Shown here: one piece after another, positions 1-7,335 of the stretch
Layout: each line of letters begins with the position of its first letter
Numbering within the stretch: position 1 is the stretch's first letter
Assembly: GCA_023458535.1 (NCBI GenBank)
Contig: JAEWYW010000001.1
Location: forward strand, 1-19,378
Source of the DNA: Bacteroidota bacterium
GTDB lineage: Bacteria; Bacteroidota; Bacteroidia; Flavobacteriales; Weeksellaceae
Direction of reading: 5' to 3'
DNA: 19,378 nt
Made by a program: the position numbers and the translations under genes
Notes under the pieces: model-generated
Databases searched by the model: none
What the model saw: only the letters and a program-made list of their open reading frames with translations
What the model was told of the DNA's origin: nothing

Positions 1-767
1 GCATCAAACATTTGCTTGATGTTTTCTTTGGCAATTTTGTAGCCTTGGTTTTGATAAATAACAAATAGATTGTCTCTTATCGTGGAATCGTCTTCTATCT
101 TTTGCGTGTCTTTGTCATCCACAAAAAGGTCTGCAAGATAAAAATCGGAATCAAGGATATTGGCTTTTTTTAGGTCGTCCCAATTGACTTCGATATTGGG
201 TTTTACAAACTCTAACCAACGTAGATAAATAGGAATAAAGTTGTTTTTATCTATTTTTATTTTTGCTGTTTCGGTTGCTTTTGCAATGTTATTGGCGATG
301 AAGAATTTTAGTTCTTTTGCATCTTTTTCGTAATCGTAAACGTACGAGCTTTGTTTTAAGGTAGCTTCTACACGATTTTTGATGAGCTTGAATTCTTTTG
401 TATCGTGATTACTGGGCGTAACGTTCCAATTGAAGTCGTTAAGATAAAATATATCCTGAATGCTGATGTACGAAACGAATGCTATTTTTTTGAAATCAAA
501 AGCTCCTAAAAACGCTGGTGGCAAAGTTTTGTCGAATGTTCTTGCCTTACCAATTGTAAGGATTAATTGGACAAACATTGTGACTTCATCATAGTTACCC
601 GTTTTGGCTTCCGCCCAAAGTAGAGGAGTTCTACCGAATAAGTTGTCTTGTTTGGGAAATACGGAGAAATCTATATTCCCGATGATTTCGGTTGTATCAA
701 AGTTCTTGAACCATTCTGCACCAACTTTATTTTTTAGTTCTTCTTCGCGGATGTTTTTATATTTCAT
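1..767 (-). CDS. N-terminal part of a type IIG-like restriction-modification enzyme (runs off window)
   Basis: An open frame starts at ATG 767 on the minus strand and stays open for 255 codons to base 1, so the gene is cut by the window edge and its stop is not seen. The first residues read MKYKNIREEELKNK. Residues about 30-57 hold a likely PD-(D/E)XK nuclease core: D33 in a hydrophobic IIGNIDF strand, then WAEAK with E53 and K55, followed by a helix carrying Q67. From memory, this N-terminus belongs to large flavobacterial proteins in which a nuclease domain precedes an N6-adenine methyltransferase of the Eco57I type. The methyltransferase motifs (GxG, NPPY) would lie outside the window. The role inferred is DNA cleavage and methylation by one chain. 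The nuclease reading is fairly sure, the exact class less so, and a solitary nuclease or broken copy cannot be excluded. Confidence 0.6.
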   Translation of the reverse strand, partial: MKYKNIREEELKNKVGAEWFKNFDTTEIIGNIDFSVFPKQDNLFGRTPLLWAEAKTGNYDEVTMFVQLILTIGKARTFDKTLPPAFLGAFDFKKIAFVSYISIQDIFYLNDFNWNVTPSNHDTKEFKLIKNRVEATLKQSSYVYDYEKDAKELKFFIANNIAKATETAKIKIDKNNFIPIYLRWLEFVKPNIEVNWDDLKKANILDSDFYLADLFVDDKDTQKIEDDSTIRDNLFVIYQNQGYKIAKENIKQMFD

Positions 768-844
768 ATTGGTTGTTCTTGCAGATTTGTACGTTTTTTT
801 GATGTTGTACAAAAGTAGTTTTTTTATACCGATTTTAAAATATG

Positions 845-870
845 AAAAGTTCCACTTTCGTGAAACTTTT
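845..870 (-). promoter_or_regulatory. Leader hairpin with GAAA loop before the restriction-modification gene
   Basis: On the minus strand, an 11-base arm (AAAAGTTTCAC) and its partner (GTGGAACTTTT) pair with a single G-U wobble around a GAAA tetraloop. It has no T tract after it, so it is not a standard terminator. It lies 78 bases upstream of the start codon, inside the leader expected from the promoter at 921-950. It could be an mRNA structure or, as an inverted repeat in DNA, a protein-binding site. Confidence 0.45.
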
Positions 871-920
871 GTTGTTGTTTTCTTATTGTAACGATTGTAA
901 ATAGGGTGTCGCCTAACTCT

Positions 921-950
921 CAAATATACGAAAATATCAAATACACCAAA
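921..950 (-). promoter_or_regulatory. Bacteroidota-type promoter for the restriction-modification gene
   Basis: On the minus strand a TTTG -33 element (950-947) is followed after 18 bases by TATATTTG (928-921), which fits the Bacteroidota primary sigma pattern. Transcription would start near 917 and give a leader of about 150 bases. A second, weaker box (TACTTTTG, 817-810) has no good -33 element and would give a leader of about 37 bases. Confidence 0.55.
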
Positions 951-1047
951 TACTTCTAATGCTTTCTGGAAAACCCTATTAAACAAAGAAATTCAAGTAC
1001 AAAAAAAATATAAATAAATTTGAATTAAGAAGTAATCTATTCAAAAT

Positions 1048-1074
1048 ACGCAATAATATCTATTTTTATTGCGT
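1048..1074. repeat. 9-bp perfect inverted repeat
   Basis: ACGCAATAA (1048-1056) and TTATTGCGT (1066-1074) are perfect complements around a 9-base loop. No T tract follows on either strand. It lies about 27 bases beyond the tpx terminator and its function is unknown. Confidence 0.4.
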
Positions 1075-1100
1075 GGCTTAAAATTTAATGAAAATAAATA

Positions 1101-1136
1101 AAAAAATCCGCCAACTTTTAGTTGGCGGATTTTTTT
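1101..1136 (-). terminator. Intrinsic terminator of tpx, bidirectional in form
   Basis: The arms AAAAAATCCGCCAAC (1101-1115) and GTTGGCGGATTTTTT (1121-1135) pair perfectly over 15 bp around a TTTTA loop. The A and T tracts at both sides allow termination in either direction. It lies 10 bases past the tpx stop. Confidence 0.9.
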
Positions 1137-1145
1137 ATAAGTTAA

Positions 1146-1655
1146 TTATCTTTGATGTGATTGCACAGCGTTTAGTGCTGCTTCATAATTGGGTTCATGA
1201 GTGATTTCTGAAACCTGCTCTGTATAGATTACTTTATTGTCTTCATCAGCCACAATTACAGCCCTGCTTAATAACCCTTTCATGGGAGAATCTGTAATTA
1301 ATACTTCATAATCATCACCAAAAGTACCTCTAAAATCTGATAATGTCTCCACATTATTCAAGCCTTCAGCTGCACAAAATCTTCCTAAAGCAAATGGTAA
1401 GTCTTTTGAGATATTGATCACAACAGTATTTTCCAATTGCGTTGCTTTTTCATTAAATTTTCTTGCTGATGCTGCGCAAATTCCTGTATCTATACTTGGA
1501 AAAATATTTAAAATTTTTCTTTTACCCTCAAAATCAGATAGTTGTTTCACTTGCAAATTTTCATCAACCAATGCAAAATCTTTCAAGCTAAAACCGATAT
1601 TTGGAAGATCTCCCAACGTGTGAACTTCACTTCCTTTCAAAGTAATGTCTGCCAT
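1146..1655 (-). CDS. tpx: Thiol peroxidase (Tpx, atypical 2-Cys peroxiredoxin)
   Basis: This 169-residue protein reduces hydrogen peroxide and alkyl hydroperoxides using thioredoxin, and acts as a soluble antioxidant. The peroxidatic site is FPSIDTGICA, with T57 and Cys60. The resolving cysteine is Cys94 in GRFCAAEGL, which places the pair about 34 residues apart as in E. coli Tpx. The late SRAVIV segment supplies the strand seen at the end of the family fold. Length and ends fit the family (about 165-170 residues). There is no signal peptide, so it is cytoplasmic. It seems to be a single-gene unit: its own terminator follows, and a 211-base gap separates it from the divergent gene at 1867. 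I found no convincing promoter; TATCTTTA at 1688-1681 is a weak candidate. Confidence 0.95.
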   Translation of the reverse strand: MADITLKGSEVHTLGDLPNIGFSLKDFALVDENLQVKQLSDFEGKRKILNIFPSIDTGICAASARKFNEKATQLENTVVINISKDLPFALGRFCAAEGLNNVETLSDFRGTFGDDYEVLITDSPMKGLLSRAVIVADEDNKVIYTEQVSEITHEPNYEAALNAVQSHQR

Positions 1656-1866
1656 AATTAAATTTATTTTTTTTGTAGTTTAAAGATAGTCAATTTTAAA
1701 AGATTATGTGACTTTTTAATAATAAGTTTATTTAATATTTCTCTCAATTACATCGTATACATTCAGCTAATTAGAATTTATAGAAAAAAAATAAAGATTT
1801 TAAAGTAAAAATGATTTACAAGCGTCTTTATTAAAAACAAGTAGTAAAATTTAAAATTAGAATGAA

Positions 1867-2121
1867 ATGGAAAATTCAAGTTTAAAAGGTGCTTTGGGAG
1901 CATTAGCAGTTGTAGGTGGAGTATTAATAGCTAAAAAAATTTGCGACAGAAGAAAATTCATGAAAGGGATTTTTGAAGAATATGATATTAAAGATAAAAC
2001 ACCTTTCGGTTTGGCAGACAAAATTAGGGAGATGAATGATGAAGATTATCAGACTTTAAAGGATAAACTAAAATCTGAATTTTCATCAAAATGTTGCAGT
2101 ACAAAAGCATGTTCCAATTAA
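1867..2121 (+). CDS. Small membrane-anchored protein with a cysteine-rich tail, unknown function
   Basis: An 84-residue protein I do not recognise. Residues about 8-24 form a glycine/alanine-rich hydrophobic helix, followed at once by basic residues (KKICDRRK), which suggests an N-terminal membrane anchor with the rest in the cytoplasm. Residues 32-72 look helical and charged. The last ten residues contain Cys76, Cys77 and Cys82, and Cys26 sits just after the helix. A metal- or redox-linked role is possible but is only a guess. Initiation at ATG 1867 gives MENSSLKG; the ATG at 1862 is out of frame. A clear terminator follows at 2145-2170, so it is probably monocistronic. It is likely real because of normal codon use and its own terminator. 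Confidence 0.65.
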   Translation: MENSSLKGALGALAVVGGVLIAKKICDRRKFMKGIFEEYDIKDKTPFGLADKIREMNDEDYQTLKDKLKSEFSSKCCSTKACSN

Positions 2122-2144
2122 TCTAAGTTATTTATTATTGTATG

Positions 2145-2170
2145 GGAGTAGAATTTCTACTCCTTTTTTT
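2145..2170 (+). terminator. Intrinsic terminator of the small Cys-tailed protein gene
   Basis: GGAGTAGA (2145-2152) pairs with TCTACTCC (2156-2163) around a three-base loop and is followed by seven T residues (2164-2170). Confidence 0.85.
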
Positions 2171-2180
2171 ATGGACTACA

Positions 2181-2212
2181 TTTAGATTTTTACTTTCTTA
2201 ATTATATCTTTG
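2181..2212 (+). promoter_or_regulatory. Promoter of the J-domain gene, nearly leaderless
   Basis: TATCTTTG (2205-2212) matches the -7 box TAnnTTTG, and a TTTA element (2181-2184, weaker than TTTG) sits 20 bases before it. The ATG at 2221 is only 8 bases beyond the box, so the expected leader is about 3-5 bases. Confidence 0.55.
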
Positions 2213-2220
2213 TCAAGTTT

Positions 2221-2865
2221 ATGGCATTCAAAGATTATTATTATTTTTTAGGTGTTAATCCAACTGCAAGTACAGAGGACATTAAAAAAGCCTACAGAAA
2301 ATTATCATTAAAGTATCATCCAGATAAAAATGATAATGATGATTTTTTTGAATTGCGTTTTCGTGAAGTTCAGGAGGCCTATGAAACACTTTCCGATGCA
2401 GAAAAACGAAAATTTTACGATCAAAGTTTCGGTTACGAACAGAGAAGTTCACGGTCTGGTTTACCGCCTTCCATTCATACCTTTACATCCAGTAAGGTTC
2501 GGGCAAAAAAAGGTGAGGAGATTACAATTTCCTGGAAAACCAATAATGCCGACGTTGTAAAAGTTCTGCCTTTTGGTTTAGAAAAAGCCAATGGAGAAAG
2601 GGTTTTTAAAATTACCGAATTTAAATCTGGAAAATTTGATGTGATTCTGCATGTTACCAACACGCTGGTGAATAAAACGATTGTAAAAGCAATAACAATA
2701 ACTGAAATTTTCGAAAATGATTCAGAAAAAATGAAGTCAGACGTAGAGGATTTATTCAAATCTCAACCGAGAACACCTATAAATCCTACGGGAAAACCGA
2801 AAGCCTTTTTTATTTTGGCAGCTCTCATTATATTACTAACCGTACTGTTTTTAATATTCGGCTAA
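2221..2865 (+). CDS. Tail-anchored J-domain (DnaJ-like) protein
   Basis: The first 65-70 residues form a J domain, with the HPD motif at residues 33-35 between helix II (EDIKKAYRKLSLKY) and helix III, and the usual FYDQSFG end. J domains stimulate ATP hydrolysis by DnaK. The Gly/Phe region and zinc fingers of true DnaJ are missing, so this is a type III co-chaperone. Residues about 80-165 are rich in beta strands (KKGEEITISWKTNNADVVKV) and look like a small Ig-like sandwich. The last 20 residues are a hydrophobic helix ending in FLIFG, with essentially no residues after it, so it is probably tail-anchored with the J domain in the cytoplasm. The client is unknown. The start at 2221 is supported by the close promoter and by alignment of the J domain. 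It is 214 residues long. Confidence 0.85.
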   Translation: MAFKDYYYFLGVNPTASTEDIKKAYRKLSLKYHPDKNDNDDFFELRFREVQEAYETLSDAEKRKFYDQSFGYEQRSSRSGLPPSIHTFTSSKVRAKKGEEITISWKTNNADVVKVLPFGLEKANGERVFKITEFKSGKFDVILHVTNTLVNKTIVKAITITEIFENDSEKMKSDVEDLFKSQPRTPINPTGKPKAFFILAALIILLTVLFLIFG

Positions 2866-2868
2866 AGA

Positions 2869-3021
2869 TTAAGCCATTTTTAATCTTCCTGGGCATTTTT
2901 TGCAACGTTTCCCCTTTTTAAATTTTTTGCAACATTTCTTTTTATCACACAACATTTCTTCATAATTATTGAATGCTGGTGCCAAAGGTGCTATCTTAAA
3001 AGGACTTATCATCGTATTCAT
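2869..3021 (-). CDS. 50-residue cysteine/lysine-rich small protein
   Basis: A short minus-strand ORF of 50 codons starts at ATG 3021 and stops with TAA at 2871-2869, three bases from the end of the convergent J-domain gene. The N-terminus (MNTMISPFKIAPLAPAFNNY) is uncharged and proline-containing. The rest is very basic and has five cysteines (25, 30, 31, 40, 43) in LCDKKKCCKKFKKGKRCKKC. I recall similar short basic Cys peptides in flavobacterial genomes but know no function; metal or nucleic acid binding is possible. The main support is the promoter at 3026-3057, which fits consensus and is placed to start transcription on the ATG itself. An alternative start is Met4 at 3012. Confidence 0.6.
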   Translation of the reverse strand: MNTMISPFKIAPLAPAFNNYEEMLCDKKKCCKKFKKGKRCKKCPGRLKMA

Positions 3022-3025
3022 ATTG

Positions 3026-3057
3026 CAAATATATAATTTAATTTAGAATAATTCAAA
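3026..3057 (-). promoter_or_regulatory. Consensus Bacteroidota promoter of the 50-residue ORF
   Basis: On the minus strand TTTG (3057-3054), a 20-base spacer and TATATTTG (3033-3026) match the -33/-7 pattern in full. Only CAAT separates the box from ATG 3021, so the transcript probably begins at or within a base or two of the start codon. Confidence 0.7.
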
Positions 3058-3093
3058 ATAAAATTTTGGATAATATGTCATACTTATCATAGG

Positions 3094-3124
3094 TTGTAAA
3101 TTTCTTTAAATTATCGTAATTTTA
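3094..3124 (+). promoter_or_regulatory. Promoter of gcvP
   Basis: TTG (3094-3096), a 20-base spacer and TAATTTTA (3117-3124) fit the -33/-7 pattern with one change in the last base. Transcription would start near 3128-3130, leaving a leader of about 33 bases. That is too short for a glycine riboswitch. Confidence 0.5.
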
Positions 3125-3161
3125 CACATCTTTATTTATAAGTAATCTAGTTAAAGTAAAT

Positions 3162-6017
3162 ATGAATACAAACCAGTTCGTAAACCGCCACATTTCTCTT
3201 AATGAAGCTGATAAAAATGCAATGTTGGAGAAAGTGGGAGTAGCTTCTATTGAAGAATTAATTTCTCAAACTATTCCAAACTCTATCCGTTTAGAAAAAA
3301 ACTTAAACATTTCTGAGCCACTTTCAGAGTATGAAATGCTATCACATTCTAAAGATTTAGCATCAAAAAATCAGATGTTTGATAATTACATCGGTTTTGG
3401 ATATCACAATACCATCTTACCTTCAGCTATACAAAGAAATATTTTTGAAAACCCTAGTTGGTACACTGCCTATACTCCCTACCAAGCAGAGATTGCACAG
3501 GGTAGATTAGAAGCATTATTGAATTACCAAACTGTTGTCTGCGATTTAACAGGATTTACACTGGCCAACGCATCTTTATTAGATGAAGGAACTGCTGCTG
3601 CTGAGGCCATGCACATGTTCTATGAAAGCAGATCTAAAGAGCAGAAAAAATCTGGTGCTAATAAGTTCTTTGTTTCAGATTTGGTATTACCGCAAACGAT
3701 TGCTGTACTTAAGACCAAAGCAGAAGGTTTGGGAATTGAAATTATTATTGGTGACTATAAAGATAATTTGGACGAAACTTATTTTGGTGTTATCCTTCAG
3801 TATCCAGGTAAAAATGGTGTCGTGATTGATTACACTGATGCGATTACAAAATATAAAGACCTTAATCTTCAGGTGGTATTAGCTTGTGATCCTTTGGCAT
3901 TGGTAAAATTGAAGTCACCTGCTGAAATGGGTGCTGATTGTGCTGTAGGAACTACACAAAGATTTGGTATACCAATGGGATATGGTGGCCCTCACGCCGC
4001 ATTCTTCGCTTGTAAAGACGATTATAAAAGGGATATTCCGGGAAGAATTATTGGGGTCTCTCAGGATATGTATGGCAAGAGAGCATTGCGTATGGCTTTG
4101 CAGACAAGAGAACAGCACATTAAAAGAGAAAAAGCAACTTCTAACATTTGTACTGCCCAGGTTCTTCTTGCAGTAATGGCAGGAATGTATGCGGTTTATC
4201 ATGGTCCAAAAGGTTTAAATTTTATAGCAGATCAAATACATTATAAAACCAACGCATTAAACGCAGCTTTAAAAACACTAGGTTATGATGTAGTTGAAGA
4301 GCCAGTTTTTGATACTGTTAAAATAAAAATGGACGAAACTGAGAAAAACAACCTAATGCAGTTGATGAGAGATCGCAAGATCAATTTGAACTATTTCTCA
4401 GATAATATCGTTAGTGCTTCTATTAATGAAACCACAACATTAGACAAACTTCAAGATCTGGTTGATGCATTTGCTACGTTCAAAAACAAGCAGAGCTTTA
4501 AACTTTCTTTGAAAGAAGAATATACAATCCCTGAGGAATTATTAAGAACATCAGAAATTTTAGAAGAAGAAGTTTTCAATAAATATCATACGGAAACAGA
4601 ATTGATGCGTTACATTAAAAGATTGGAGAGAAAAGATCTTTCTTTAACGCATTCCATGATTTCATTAGGATCTTGTACTATGAAATTGAATGCTGCAACC
4701 CAAATGTTGCCATTATCTTGGGCAGAGTGGGGAAGTATTCACCCTTTTGTTCCAATTGAACAGGCAGGAGGTTACCAACATGTTATTAAAGAACTTGAAA
4801 AAGATTTAGCAGAAATTACTGGTTTTGCAGGAACATCTCTTCAACCTAATTCTGGTGCTCAAGGAGAATATGCTGGATTAATGGTAATTAGAGAATATCA
4901 TAAATCCAGAGGTGAAGGTCATAGAAATATTGTGTTAATTCCTCAATCAGCTCATGGAACTAATCCTGCATCAGCTGTTTTAGCGGGTATGAAAGTGGTA
5001 GTGGTAAAAAATCTTGAAAATGGAGAAATTGATGTTGAAGATTTAAAAGCAAAAGCTACAGAACATGCTGAAAACCTTGGAGCAGTAATGATTACTTATC
5101 CGTCTACTTATGGTTTGTTTGATGCTAACATTAAAGAGATCATTCAACTTGTTCATGATAATGGTGGACAGGTTTATATGGATGGAGCGAATATGAATGC
5201 GCAGGTAGGATTTACAAGTCCAGGAAATATCGGTGCAGATGTTTGTCACTTAAACTTACATAAAACTTTTGCAATTCCGCATGGTGGTGGTGGACCAGGA
5301 GTTGGACCAATTTGTGTTGCCAAGCATTTAGTGCCGTTCTTGCCATCCAATCCAAATATCAAAATTGGTGGTGAGGATTCTATTGCAGCCATTTCTGCAG
5401 CACCCTACGGATCTTCATTAGTTCTAAATATTTCGTATGCTTATATCAAGATGCTAGGAACTTCTGGTTTAATGAAATCTACGGAACATGCTATTTTAAA
5501 TGCCAATTACTTAAAAGATGTTTTGGCAGAGCATTTCCCAATTTTATATGCCAATGAAAACGGAAGAGTAGCTCACGAGTGTATCATCGATTTCAGACCT
5601 TATAAAGCTTTAGGAATTGAAGTTGCTGATGTAGCGAAAAGACTAATGGATTATGGTTTCCATGCTCCAACAGTTTCTTTCCCTGTAGCAGGTACATTAA
5701 TGATTGAACCAACCGAATCTGAAAGCAAAGACGAAATTGACCGTTTTGCAGAAGCATTAATCAATATCAAAAAAGAGATTGATGAAATTGCAAGTGGAGA
5801 TGCTGATAAAGACAATAATGTTCTTAAGAATGCACCACACACAGAACAACTTATCATTTCTGATTCTTGGGACAAACCATATGGCAGAGAAAAAGCTGCT
5901 TATCCCTTAGATTGGGTAAGAACGCATAAATTCTTTGCATCTGTATCGCGAGTTGATGAAGCCTATGGCGACAGAAACCTTATTTGTACATGTGCACCAA
6001 TTGAGGCTTATATGTAA
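3162..6017 (+). CDS. gcvP: Glycine dehydrogenase (decarboxylating), P-protein of the glycine cleavage system
   Basis: This 951-residue PLP enzyme decarboxylates glycine and passes the aminomethyl group to lipoylated H-protein, giving methylene-THF with GcvT and Lpd. Both halves of the fused P-protein are present: an N-terminal fold-type I domain (about 10-440, with GFGYHNTILPSAIQRNIFEN and GYGGPHAAFF) and a catalytic C-terminal half (about 480-900). The PLP lysine is K701 in HLNLHKTFAIPHGGGGPG. SLGSCTMKLN and QPNSGAQGEYAG are also typical motifs. The length is close to E. coli GcvP (957), so it is complete and unsplit. No gcvT or gcvH lies nearby, so the system is scattered in this genome. 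It has its own promoter and a strong terminator, hence it is probably monocistronic and cytoplasmic. Confidence 0.97.
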   Translation: MNTNQFVNRHISLNEADKNAMLEKVGVASIEELISQTIPNSIRLEKNLNISEPLSEYEMLSHSKDLASKNQMFDNYIGFGYHNTILPSAIQRNIFENPSWYTAYTPYQAEIAQGRLEALLNYQTVVCDLTGFTLANASLLDEGTAAAEAMHMFYESRSKEQKKSGANKFFVSDLVLPQTIAVLKTKAEGLGIEIIIGDYKDNLDETYFGVILQYPGKNGVVIDYTDAITKYKDLNLQVVLACDPLALVKLKSPAEMGADCAVGTTQRFGIPMGYGGPHAAFFACKDDYKRDIPGRIIGVSQDMYGKRALRMALQTREQHIKREKATSNICTAQVLLAVMAGMYAVYHGPKGLNFIADQIHYKTNALNAALKTLGYDVVEEPVFDTVKIKMDETEKNNLMQLMRDRKINLNYFSDNIVSASINETTTLDKLQDLVDAFATFKNKQSFKLSLKEEYTIPEELLRTSEILEEEVFNKYHTETELMRYIKRLERKDLSLTHSMISLGSCTMKLNAATQMLPLSWAEWGSIHPFVPIEQAGGYQHVIKELEKDLAEITGFAGTSLQPNSGAQGEYAGLMVIREYHKSRGEGHRNIVLIPQSAHGTNPASAVLAGMKVVVVKNLENGEIDVEDLKAKATEHAENLGAVMITYPSTYGLFDANIKEIIQLVHDNGGQVYMDGANMNAQVGFTSPGNIGADVCHLNLHKTFAIPHGGGGPGVGPICVAKHLVPFLPSNPNIKIGGEDSIAAISAAPYGSSLVLNISYAYIKMLGTSGLMKSTEHAILNANYLKDVLAEHFPILYANENGRVAHECIIDFRPYKALGIEVADVAKRLMDYGFHAPTVSFPVAGTLMIEPTESESKDEIDRFAEALINIKKEIDEIASGDADKDNNVLKNAPHTEQLIISDSWDKPYGREKAAYPLDWVRTHKFFASVSRVDEAYGDRNLICTCAPIEAYM

Positions 6018-6037
6018 TTTTAAATTATAATAATAAT

Positions 6038-6075
6038 TTTTCGCCCAAGCCGAAGGCTTGGGCGAAAATATTTTT
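6038..6075 (+). terminator. Strong intrinsic terminator of gcvP
   Basis: TTTTCGCCCAAGCC (6038-6051) and GGCTTGGGCGAAAA (6055-6068) form a perfect 14-bp stem with a GAA loop, followed by TATTTTT. It begins 21 bases after the stop. Confidence 0.88.
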
Positions 6076-6162
6076 AAGCTCAAATCCACATCTCCCATTA
6101 CTGAAACTTTAATTATAATTCAACTAAAAACTTTATCTTAGCTAGCTGAAATTTAAACCTCA

Positions 6163-7335
6163 ATGCGAAAAATTGTTTCAGGTATTTTTTTGGTCAGCAG
6201 TTGCTTTATTTTTGGTCAGAATATTAGTTTCCAGGAAATATCTTTTAAAGAACTCTTGGTAAAAGCTAAAAAAGAAAACAAATTGGTTTTTATTGATGCC
6301 TATGCATCATGGTGCGGTCCTTGTAAACTCATGGAAAAAAATATTTTCACTAAAAAATCTGTAAGCGACTACTATAATTCAAATTTTGTGAATGCCCATT
6401 TTGATATGGAAAAGGGCGAAGGCAGAGAACTAGCTGCAAAATTTGGTGTTAGATCTTATCCTACTTATTTATTCGTGAACGGAAAGGGCGATCTTGTTCA
6501 TCAAGATGTGGGCTACATGGGTGAAGAACAATTTTTAGACTTGGGAAAGACTGCCAACTCACCTTCCAATAAAAAGAACTCTCTTCAGGAAAGATTTGAA
6601 AAGGGTGAAAAAGATCCTGATTTTTTAATCAATTTTATGAAACTAAATGCCAGTAGCAATTATGAACTGGCAAAAAAGGCATCAGAAAGGTATTTTGCTA
6701 ACAAAAAAGCCACAGATGAACTTAGTAAAGATGAGATCGGTTTGCTATTGTATTTTGTGAAATCTGATGATGATATTAATTTTAAATTGTTAGAAAACAG
6801 AAAATTAGAAATATTAAAATATCTTCCAGAGCAAAATTATAATGAGTTTGTGGCGCAAATGAAGCTTGGAAAGATTATTGATAAAACAATAAATTCGCCT
6901 AGCAAAATTATTGATTCTGAATATTTCCTTAAGAATGCTATTCCGTTGATTGGTGAAAGTGAAGCAATTAAAAGACTAAGTCATCTCAAACTAACTTTTT
7001 ACGAACAAACATCTAACTATCCTGAATACGAGAAAGTAGCATTGGAATACTACAAAAATCCTGATGCATTTGACTATAATGAATTACAAAAAGCAGCATG
7101 GATTTTTTCTGATCATATAAAAACACCATCATCATTGAAAACTGCCACGCAGTGGGCAGAAAAAGTGGTTATGCGTGGTGAAACTTCAGAGAACACTTAT
7201 ATTCTAGCAAAATTATATCAACTAACTGGCAAAAAAGATTTGGCCAAAAATTTCGCGCAACTATCCAAAAATATTGCCCAAAGTTCAGGAAAAGATTCTG
7301 GATTGGCGGATCAATTATTAAAAGACTTACAATAA
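6163..7335 (+). CDS. Exported thioredoxin-fold protein with helical C-terminal domain
   Basis: A 390-residue protein with a signal peptide (MRKIVSGIFLVSSCFIFGQ, likely cut near residue 19), so it acts in the periplasm. Residues about 25-130 are a thioredoxin fold: WCGPC at 50-54 gives the active cysteines 51 and 54, and the cis-proline is P100 in RSYPTYLF. Residues about 145-390 are mostly alpha-helical with TPR-like spacing, for example TYILAKLYQLTGKKDLAKNF near the C-terminus. It may reduce or isomerise disulfides, or move reducing equivalents to a cell-envelope client, but the substrate is unknown. The next gene starts within the stop codon (TAATG, one-base overlap), which argues for translational coupling with the DUF3575 protein. 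No good promoter was found; TATCTTAG near 6136 is weak. Confidence 0.85.
   Translation: MRKIVSGIFLVSSCFIFGQNISFQEISFKELLVKAKKENKLVFIDAYASWCGPCKLMEKNIFTKKSVSDYYNSNFVNAHFDMEKGEGRELAAKFGVRSYPTYLFVNGKGDLVHQDVGYMGEEQFLDLGKTANSPSNKKNSLQERFEKGEKDPDFLINFMKLNASSNYELAKKASERYFANKKATDELSKDEIGLLLYFVKSDDDINFKLLENRKLEILKYLPEQNYNEFVAQMKLGKIIDKTINSPSKIIDSEYFLKNAIPLIGESEAIKRLSHLKLTFYEQTSNYPEYEKVALEYYKNPDAFDYNELQKAAWIFSDHIKTPSSLKTATQWAEKVVMRGETSENTYILAKLYQLTGKKDLAKNFAQLSKNIAQSSGKDSGLADQLLKDLQ

Larger units (their letters stand above)
768..1145. other. AT-rich intergenic region with no coding sequence
   Basis: This 378-base gap separates two minus-strand genes. I see no credible ORF in it. It contains the tpx terminator, a 9-bp inverted repeat (1048-1074), a canonical minus-strand promoter (921-950) and a leader hairpin (845-870), each listed separately. 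A further 8-bp inverted pair, AATAGGGT near 898-905 and ACCCTATT near 973-980, is too far apart to judge. Confidence 0.6.

Noticed and set aside
604..891. Plus-strand ORF of 95 codons
   Set aside because: It lies opposite the start of the restriction-modification gene and its leader, ends in poly-hydrophobic residues from AT-rich DNA, and overlaps the promoter hairpin.
3125..3161. Glycine riboswitch before gcvP
   Set aside because: The leader from the predicted promoter is about 33 bases and shows no paired aptamer structure.
5043..5249. Minus-strand ORFs inside gcvP (also at 3915-4202 and 5651-5875)
   Set aside because: They are antisense frames of a well-supported gene with no promoter or family motif.
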